Source of the DNA: Thioalkalivibrio thiocyanoxidans ARh2
GTDB lineage: Bacteria > Pseudomonadota > Gammaproteobacteria > Ectothiorhodospirales > Ectothiorhodospiraceae
Assembly (NCBI RefSeq): GCF_000385215.1
Contig: NZ_ARQK01000049.1
Coordinates: forward strand, 1 to 64,000
Reading direction: 5' to 3'
Length of the DNA: 64,000 nt
The notes under the pieces were generated by a model. It had not been told where the DNA came from. It saw only the letters and a program-made list of their open reading frames with translations, and did no database searches. The position numbers were made by a program, and so were the translations under genes. Positions 58,685 to 64,000 of the stretch are shown here, piece after piece. Numbering within the stretch: position 1 is the stretch's first letter; each line of letters begins with the position of its first letter.

Positions 58685-59151
58685 GCGCGATGGTAGGGAT
58701 GGTTGTTCAGCAGCGACCAGGCGCGGTAGAGCTGCTCGGCGACCAGCACCCGTACCAGCATGTGCGGGAAGGTCAGCGGCGACAGCGACCAGGCCCATTC
58801 CGCGCGGGCACGCACGGCGTCATCGAGTCCGGCGGCCCCGCCGATCACCAGTGCGACATCGCGCCCGTCCCGCTGCCAGTCCGCCAGGCGCCGCGCGACG
58901 CCCTTGGTGTCCACGCCCTTGCCGCGTTCGTCCAGCAGGATCACGCGGGCGCCCTCGGGGATGGCCTTCAGCAGGATCTCGCCCTCGCGTCGCAGCAGCG
59001 TGGCCGTATCCATGGACTTGGCCCCGGAGGGGCCGGCCAGGGCCTGCAGGTTCAGGTTCAACTCGCGCGGGAGACGACCGGCATATTCATCGAAACCGGC
59101 TGCCACCCAGTCGGGCATGCGCTTGCCGATCGCGATCAGGTCCAGGCGCAT
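58681..59151 (-). CDS. rlmH: 23S rRNA (pseudouridine1915-N3)-methyltransferase RlmH
   Basis: 156-residue SPOUT methyltransferase. The knot region VIGGAAGLDD, then SLSPLTFPHMLVRVLVAEQLYRA (split) and NHPYHRA at the C-terminus are diagnostic. It follows rsfS by 15 bases in the usual order. Confidence 0.97.
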   Translation of the reverse strand: MRLDLIAIGKRMPDWVAAGFDEYAGRLPRELNLNLQALAGPSGAKSMDTATLLRREGEILLKAIPEGARVILLDERGKGVDTKGVARRLADWQRDGRDVALVIGGAAGLDDAVRARAEWAWSLSPLTFPHMLVRVLVAEQLYRAWSLLNNHPYHRA

Positions 59152-59166
59152 GGCTGCGCTCGGCGG

Positions 59167-59559
59167 TCAGCCGCGCAGGCGGCGGACGCGCTCCAGGCTG
59201 GGGTCTTCCGGGGCGGCCTTTTCGGTATCCGCGGCCTCCTCGGCCAGCCAGAGCTTTTCCAGGTTGTAGAAGTCGCGGGTCTCCGGGAGCATCACGTGGA
59301 CGATCACGTCGTTCAGGTCCACCAGTACCCACTCCTGACTCTCCTGGCCCTCGACCCCCAGCGGCTGGATGCCGGCCTTCTTCGCCTCGAGCGCGACCGA
59401 TTCAGCGGCCGACTGCACATGCCGCCCGGAGGTCCCGGAGGCGATCACCATGAAGTCGGCCAGTGTAGTCTTGCCACGCACATCGAGGGTGCGGATGTTC
59501 TGCGCCTTGATGTCTTCCAGCGCGGCGGTCACGAGTTCAAGCAGTTGTTCGCTGTTCAT
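59167..59559 (-). CDS. rsfS: Ribosome silencing factor RsfS
   Basis: 130 residues, Iojap/RsfS family. Core TLADFMVIASGTSGRHV, EWVLVDLNDVIVHVM and FYNLEKLW (split at natural points) are present. It blocks subunit joining by binding uL14 in stationary phase. The C-terminus adds about 20 residues. It starts 7 bases after nadD. Confidence 0.95.
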   Translation of the reverse strand: MNSEQLLELVTAALEDIKAQNIRTLDVRGKTTLADFMVIASGTSGRHVQSAAESVALEAKKAGIQPLGVEGQESQEWVLVDLNDVIVHVMLPETRDFYNLEKLWLAEEAADTEKAAPEDPSLERVRRLRG

Positions 59560-59566
59560 CTGTCGA

Positions 59567-60250
59567 TCAGGTTCCGTGATGTCGGTTGGCCCCGGCCCGG
59601 TACAGGCCGTGGTCCTGAATGTAGCGGTTGACGGCCCCGGGCAGCAGGAAGCGCGGGCTGCGACCGGCGCGCAGCTCGTCGCGGATGGCCGTGGCGGAGA
59701 TATCGAGCTGGGTCACCGGCTGGAAGTACACCCGGCCCGCCGGACTGGAGCGCAACGCGGCCGGATCATGGGTGGCCGCGTTGCCCAGCCAGCCACCCAG
59801 TTCCTGCGAGGCGGGACTGCCCGGGCGGTGCGAGACCACGATATGCGCCAGCTCGAACAGCTGTTCCCAGCGGTTCCACGACGGCAGACCGGCGAAGGCG
59901 TCCATGCCCATGATCAGCACCAGCGGGGCCTCCGGCCCCAGTTCCTCGCGAAAGCTCAGCAGGGTATCGACCGTGTAGGAGGGCCCTTCGCGGTCCAGCT
60001 CGCGGCGGTCGGCCACGAAGCCGGGCACATCGCGGATCGCCCGCTCCACCATCGCCAGACGGTCATCGCTGCCGGTGCCCGGGCTCGCGCGGTGCGGCGG
60101 CACGTGGCAGGGGATGAAATGCACCCGCTCCAGGCCCAGGTGCTGCTGGATCTCCAGGGCCGGGCGCAGGTGGCCGAAGTGGATCGGGTCGAAGGTGCCG
60201 CCGAGAATCCCGATCACGCGGGCATCGCCCCAGGGAGACGCTGATTCCAT
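59567..60250 (-). CDS. nadD: Nicotinate-nucleotide adenylyltransferase
   Basis: 227 residues; adenylylates nicotinate mononucleotide for NAD. GGTFDPIHFGHLR near 17-29 is the HxGH-type nucleotidyl-transfer motif, with ISATAIRDELRAG near the C-terminus. ATG 60250 used. Between proA and rsfS, usual order. Confidence 0.96.
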   Translation of the reverse strand: MESASPWGDARVIGILGGTFDPIHFGHLRPALEIQQHLGLERVHFIPCHVPPHRASPGTGSDDRLAMVERAIRDVPGFVADRRELDREGPSYTVDTLLSFREELGPEAPLVLIMGMDAFAGLPSWNRWEQLFELAHIVVSHRPGSPASQELGGWLGNAATHDPAALRSSPAGRVYFQPVTQLDISATAIRDELRAGRSPRFLLPGAVNRYIQDHGLYRAGANRHHGT

Positions 60251-60286
60251 CGCGCGCAGCAGATCAGCCCCAAACCCGGCAGCCCC

Positions 60287-61591
60287 CTAGCCACGCACAT
60301 GACCGTCGCCGAACACCACATACTTGAGGGTGGTCAGGCCATGCAGGCCCACCGGGCCGCGGGCGTGCAGCTTGTCGGTGGAGATGCCGATCTCCGCGCC
60401 CAGGCCGTATTCGAAGCCATCGGCGAAGCGGGTGGAGGCGTTCACCATCACCGAGCTGGAGTCCACCGCGCGCAGGAAGCGCCGGGCCCGGGTGTAGTCC
60501 TCGGTCACGATGCTGTCGGTATGGTGCGAGCCATAGGTATTGATGTGGTCGATCGCCGCGTCCAGGTCGTCGACCACGCGGATCGCGAGGATCGGTCCCA
60601 GATACTCGGCCACCCAGTCGTCCTCGCTAGCCTCGGCGATATCCGCCGCGCGGTCAGCGAGGATGGCACGGGTGCGCGCACAGCCGCGCAGGCTCACCTG
60701 GTGTTCGCCCAGGGCGGCCGCCAGGCGCGGCAGGAAGGCCTCGGCCCGGTCCGCGTGCACCAGCAGGGTCTCCATGGTGTTGCAGGTGCCGTAGCGCTGG
60801 GTCTTGGCGTTCACCGCCACGGCCAGCGCCTTATCGAGATCGGCCCCGCCATCCACATAGACATGGCAGACGCCGTCCAGGTGCTTGATCACCGGGATCT
60901 GCGACTCGTTGCTGACCCGCTCGATCAGGCCCTTGCCGCCGCGCGGGACGATCACGTCCACGTACTGCGGCATGCGCAGCAGCGCCCCCACCGCCGCGCG
61001 GTCGGTGGTCGGCACCACCTGCACCGCCTCGCGCGGCAGCCCGGCCTGCTCGAGCCCGGCCTGGATGATCGCGGCCAGGGCCTGATTGGAGTGCAGGGCC
61101 TCGGAGCCGCCGCGCAGGATCGCGGCGTTGCCGGACTTCAGGCACAGGGCGGCGGCGTCGATGGTCACGTTCGGGCGCGACTCGTAGATGATGCCGATCA
61201 CGCCCAGCGGCACGCGCATCTGGCCCACCTGGATGCCGCTCGGCTGGTAGGCCATGTCGGTGATGGTGCCCACGGGATCGGGCAACCCCGCCACCTGGCG
61301 ACAGCCCTCGATCATGGTGTCGATGCGCGCGTCGGTCAGCGCCAGGCGATCCAGCATCGCGGCGTCCAGGCCGCGCTCGCGACCGGCCTCCAGATCGCGG
61401 CTGTTGGCCTCCGCCAGCTCCGCACGGCGCGCGGCGATGCCCTCGGCGATCGCGAGCAGAGCCGCGTTCTTCGCGCCCGGCTCGGCCTCGGCCATGCGCC
61501 GCGAGGCCACGCGCGCGGCACGGCCCAGGGCCTCGACCTGGGCGATCACGTCGGCGGCAGCGGATTCGGTCGGGTGTACGGCAGCGTTCAT
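60287..61591 (-). CDS. proA: Gamma-glutamyl phosphate reductase
   Basis: 434 residues; second step of proline biosynthesis, giving glutamate-5-semialdehyde. Catalytic Cys in [23 protein letters not shown]-like start as [23 protein letters not shown] and [14 protein letters not shown] near the end. Proline also serves as an osmolyte, which would suit salt stress. It lies 4 bases after holA. Confidence 0.97.
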   Translation of the reverse strand: MNAAVHPTESAAADVIAQVEALGRAARVASRRMAEAEPGAKNAALLAIAEGIAARRAELAEANSRDLEAGRERGLDAAMLDRLALTDARIDTMIEGCRQVAGLPDPVGTITDMAYQPSGIQVGQMRVPLGVIGIIYESRPNVTIDAAALCLKSGNAAILRGGSEALHSNQALAAIIQAGLEQAGLPREAVQVVPTTDRAAVGALLRMPQYVDVIVPRGGKGLIERVSNESQIPVIKHLDGVCHVYVDGGADLDKALAVAVNAKTQRYGTCNTMETLLVHADRAEAFLPRLAAALGEHQVSLRGCARTRAILADRAADIAEASEDDWVAEYLGPILAIRVVDDLDAAIDHINTYGSHHTDSIVTEDYTRARRFLRAVDSSSVMVNASTRFADGFEYGLGAEIGISTDKLHARGPVGLHGLTTLKYVVFGDGHVRG

Positions 61592-61595
61592 GCAA

Positions 61596-62633
61596 TCAGA
61601 CTCGTTCGGTGTTCAGTGCGGGCAATGGCCGGGACAACCGGCGGCCCGCCATACGGGCCACCAAGTCTAGCAACCCCTGCCGGGCGTTGCCGTTTTCCTG
61701 ACCCTTGATGACGCGATCCACGCGCGCGGCCTCGCCCAGCAACCCGCGCGCCGCCGGCAGGCTCAGCCGCGACATCGCCTGGCGCAGGGCCTTCTGGCCG
61801 TCCCCGAAGCTGCCCTGAAAGGCCTCGCGATCCGATGCCCCGGCCGCCTTGCGCTCCATCGCCTGTACCAGCAACCGGCATTCGCGCGCCAGCGCCCAGA
61901 GGATCAGGGGCTCCGGCTGCCCCTCGTCCAGCAGGCCCTCCAGCATGCGCAGGGCATGGCGGGCATCGCCACGCAGTGCGGTCGGGGCCAGCGCAAACAG
62001 CTCGAAGCGCGCGGCGTCGGTGGTGGCCTCCGCCAGTACGGCCTCGTCGATCTCGGTCACGCCCGCCAGCGCCAGCTTCTCGATCTCCTGGCGCGCGGCC
62101 AGCAGATTGCCCTCGATGCGCGAGACCAGCAGCGCCAGCGCCGGGTCGGTGATCGTCAGGCCGTGGCGCTGCAGGCGGGCGCGGACCCACGGACCCAGCT
62201 GGGATGGAGGGATCGGGCGCGCGTGCAGTACCACCGCGCGGTTCTCCAGCGCCTTGAACCAGGCCGCCCGGCGCATGTCCCGATCCGGCCGCGGGAGCTG
62301 CAGTAGCAGCACGAGGTCATCCTGAGGATCGGCCGCATAGGCCTTCAGGTGATCGCCGCCCACCTTGCCCGGCTTGCCGGTGGCCAGGCGCAGGTCCAGC
62401 ACGCTGCGCTCGGCGAACAGGGATCGGTCGCGGATCGCGGCCTCGAACGGCGCCCAGTCGGACTGCGCGGTCAGGTCCAGCACGGTCCGCTCCAGATAGC
62501 CCTGATCGCGGGCCGCCGCGCGGATCGCATCGGCCGCCTCGATCGCCTGCAATGGCTCCTCGGCCAGCAGCAGGTAGATCGGCGCCACACCGCGCGCCAG
62601 ATCCTGCTCCAGGCGGGCGAGATCCTGGGCCAT
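61596..62633 (-). CDS. holA: DNA polymerase III subunit delta
   Basis: 345 residues, clamp-loader delta. [12 protein letters not shown] at the N-terminus, then the AAA-like fold without a working P-loop, and the C-terminal collar region ([18 protein letters not shown]). The ATG overlaps the lptE stop by one base. Normal length. Confidence 0.95.
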   Translation of the reverse strand: MAQDLARLEQDLARGVAPIYLLLAEEPLQAIEAADAIRAAARDQGYLERTVLDLTAQSDWAPFEAAIRDRSLFAERSVLDLRLATGKPGKVGGDHLKAYAADPQDDLVLLLQLPRPDRDMRRAAWFKALENRAVVLHARPIPPSQLGPWVRARLQRHGLTITDPALALLVSRIEGNLLAARQEIEKLALAGVTEIDEAVLAEATTDAARFELFALAPTALRGDARHALRMLEGLLDEGQPEPLILWALARECRLLVQAMERKAAGASDREAFQGSFGDGQKALRQAMSRLSLPAARGLLGEAARVDRVIKGQENGNARQGLLDLVARMAGRRLSRPLPALNTERV

Positions 62634-63199
62634 CAGTCGGTGGGTTCTCCGGTCATCGGTTCTTCGTCCTCGAACTCGACGTCCTCGCGCAACTGCCCGT
62701 CGGGGCCGATCACCGCCTCGATGCGGCGCTGCAGCTGGCTGACGATATCCCGGTTCATCGCCTCGCGCAGGGTCTCCTCGCGCTCGGAACGGCTGAGCAC
62801 CGCCGAGCCGTCGAACAGGTAGATCCGGCTCGCGTGCAGCGTGCCCAGATCCACGGCCTCGCCGTCCACCGGGCGCAGGCGCACCTCCACCGACCGGATC
62901 AGTTCGTACTCCGCGACCCGCGCCGCGTCGGTCACCGACAGCGTGCGCCGGCGGTCGCGCACGGAACGCACATCCAGGGTCGCGCCCTGCCCCTCGGGGC
63001 GCTGATCGACAACCTCGACCCCGGCCGAGCCGAAGGCCACCGCCAGCTCGCGGTACAGGGAATCACGCGGGTTCACACCGGTGATATGCACCGGGGCCAG
63101 GGCCTCCGGCCAGTCCATGCTGCCGCGCAGCTGGAAGCCGCAGGCGGCCACGGAGACCGCCAGCCACACCACCAGCCCTGCGCGCAGCAGCGCGCTCAT
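62633..63199 (-). CDS. lptE: LPS-assembly lipoprotein LptE
   Basis: 188 residues. Signal with lipobox SVAAC (Cys20), then GFQLRG, the standard LptE start after the Cys. It plugs the LptD barrel at the outer membrane. The C-terminal acidic tail (EFEDEEPMTGEPTD) is long. The start overlaps the leuS stop by 4 bases. Confidence 0.95.
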   Translation of the reverse strand: MSALLRAGLVVWLAVSVAACGFQLRGSMDWPEALAPVHITGVNPRDSLYRELAVAFGSAGVEVVDQRPEGQGATLDVRSVRDRRRTLSVTDAARVAEYELIRSVEVRLRPVDGEAVDLGTLHASRIYLFDGSAVLSRSEREETLREAMNRDIVSQLQRRIEAVIGPDGQLREDVEFEDEEPMTGEPTD

Positions 63200-64000
63200 T
63201 GCGGCTTGACCACGAAGTTCACCAGGCGCCCGGGCACCACGATCACCTTCACCACGTTCTGCCCCTCGATGTGCCGCTGCACGTTCTCGTCACCCCGCGC
63301 GGTGGCCTCGATCGCGTCGCGGTCGGCACCGGCCGGGACCGCGATCTCGGCGCGGCGCTTGCCGTTCACCTGCACCGCCAGGGTCTCCTGCGCGGCCTGG
63401 CGCGCGGCCTCGTCGACCGTCGGCCAGGCGGTGGTCGCGACCAGCTCGTCATGGCCCAGCGCGCGCCACAGGGTCTCGGTCACATGCGGGATGATCGGCG
63501 CCAGCATGCGCACGATGCCCTCCAGGGCCTCCTGGCGCACGGCCGCGGCCTGCGCACCATCTTTCGGGAATTTCCCGAGGTCGTTCAGCAGCTCCATGTT
63601 CGCGGCCACGGCCGTGTTGAAGGTCTGGCGCCGGCCGATGTCGTCGGTGACCTTGGCGATGGTGTCGTGCAGCTTGCGCCGCAGCTCGCGCCCGGCGTCG
63701 TCCAGCGCGTCCACGTCCAGCGTACCCGGGGCATCGCCGTTCACGTGCTCGTGCACCGCCCGCCACAGGCGCTTGATGAAGCGCTGCGCGCCCTCGACGC
63801 CGGAGTCGGACCACTCCAGCGACAGGTCCGGCGGTGCGGCGAACATGGTGAACAGCCGCGCGGTATCGGCGCCGAAGCGCTCGATCAGTGCCTGCGGGTC
63901 CACGCCGTTGTTCTTCGACTTGGACATCTTCTCCATGCCGCCCACGACGACCGGCTGGCCGTCCTCGCGGTGGCGTGCGGCCTTCACCGAACCGTCCTCC
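63196..64000 (-). CDS. leuS: Leucyl-tRNA synthetase, C-terminal part (5' end beyond window)
   Basis: The visible 268 codons cover the end of the catalytic core, with the KMSKS motif in MEKMSKSKNNGVDP, the anticodon-binding helical domain (WRAVHEHVNG..., LAPIIPHVTETLW), and the C-terminal domain ending VVPGRLVNFVVKPQ. The N-terminal two-thirds lie to the right of base 64000. It heads the operon leuS-lptE-holA-proA-nadD-rsfS-rlmH-maf. Confidence 0.97.
   Translation of the reverse strand, partial: EDGSVKAARHREDGQPVVVGGMEKMSKSKNNGVDPQALIERFGADTARLFTMFAAPPDLSLEWSDSGVEGAQRFIKRLWRAVHEHVNGDAPGTLDVDALDDAGRELRRKLHDTIAKVTDDIGRRQTFNTAVAANMELLNDLGKFPKDGAQAAAVRQEALEGIVRMLAPIIPHVTETLWRALGHDELVATTAWPTVDEAARQAAQETLAVQVNGKRRAEIAVPAGADRDAIEATARGDENVQRHIEGQNVVKVIVVPGRLVNFVVKPQ

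Overview
The window is dense, GC-rich chromosomal DNA of a free-living gammaproteobacterium. Gene content and order are gammaproteobacterial: leuS-lptE-holA-proA-nadD-rsfS-rlmH-maf, PP0621-pilS-pilR, lptF-lptG divergent from pepA-holC, and xerD next to dsbC. High GC, many acidic proteins, autotroph-like PEP carboxylase and glycogen synthase, and a PfkB-type nucleoside kinase fit an Ectothiorhodospiraceae member such as Thioalkalivibrio. That lineage call is inference. No rRNA, tRNA, CRISPR array, prophage or intact insertion sequence was seen.

Region by region. 1-955 holds a large imperfect inverted repeat and no convincing gene. 956-4221 is an ABC (MacB/FtsX-like) export operon whose usual adaptor gene is missing, replaced by a 51-codon membrane ORF. 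4222-4867 is a cluster of mosaic repeats. 4868-10665 carries a PfkB kinase, a PEBP protein, a patatin phospholipase, an Smr protein, a universal stress protein, CorA and a PilZ protein, with palindromic repeats at the convergent junctions. 11324-18456 carries a nitroreductase, an HtrA-like lipoprotein protease, a DUF3634 protein, KatG and a ParD/ParE locus whose toxin is frameshifted. 18659-25517 has NnrS, an RtcB/archease operon, MarC, an M48 lipoprotease, and a DUF99 (endonuclease dU family) gene followed by DUF72. 25738-30908 has an SDR, a MazG-like pyrophosphohydrolase, a RES/Xre toxin-antitoxin pair, a second M48 lipoprotease with a second DUF3634 gene, and a Spy-like metal-binding protein.

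31035-46824 is mostly housekeeping: topoisomerase IV ParE, a YbbN-type thioredoxin, DsbC, XerD, slipin/NfeD, the molybdenum cofactor set mobA-mobB-moeA, PilZ, RDD, an SGNH esterase, LptG/LptF, PepA and HolC. 46855-54997 covers a DUF938 methyltransferase, an exported bifunctional-nuclease-family protein with a PDZ domain, Pgi, GlgA, Ppc and PP0621. 55019-58077 is PilS/PilR. 58088-64000 is the maf-to-leuS operon, read leftward; leuS runs off the right edge.

Functional threads are envelope maintenance (HtrA-like, two M48 lipoproteases, Spy-like, DsbC, LptE/F/G, NfeD/slipin), central carbon metabolism (Pgi, GlgA, Ppc), molybdopterin supply, RNA repair (RtcB/archease), probable DNA or nucleotide repair (DUF99, DUF72, MazG-like), and two toxin-antitoxin loci. 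At least three families of short dispersed repeats punctuate the intergenic spaces. One of them (GGAGGCCAGCC type) lies only at convergent gene ends in this window.
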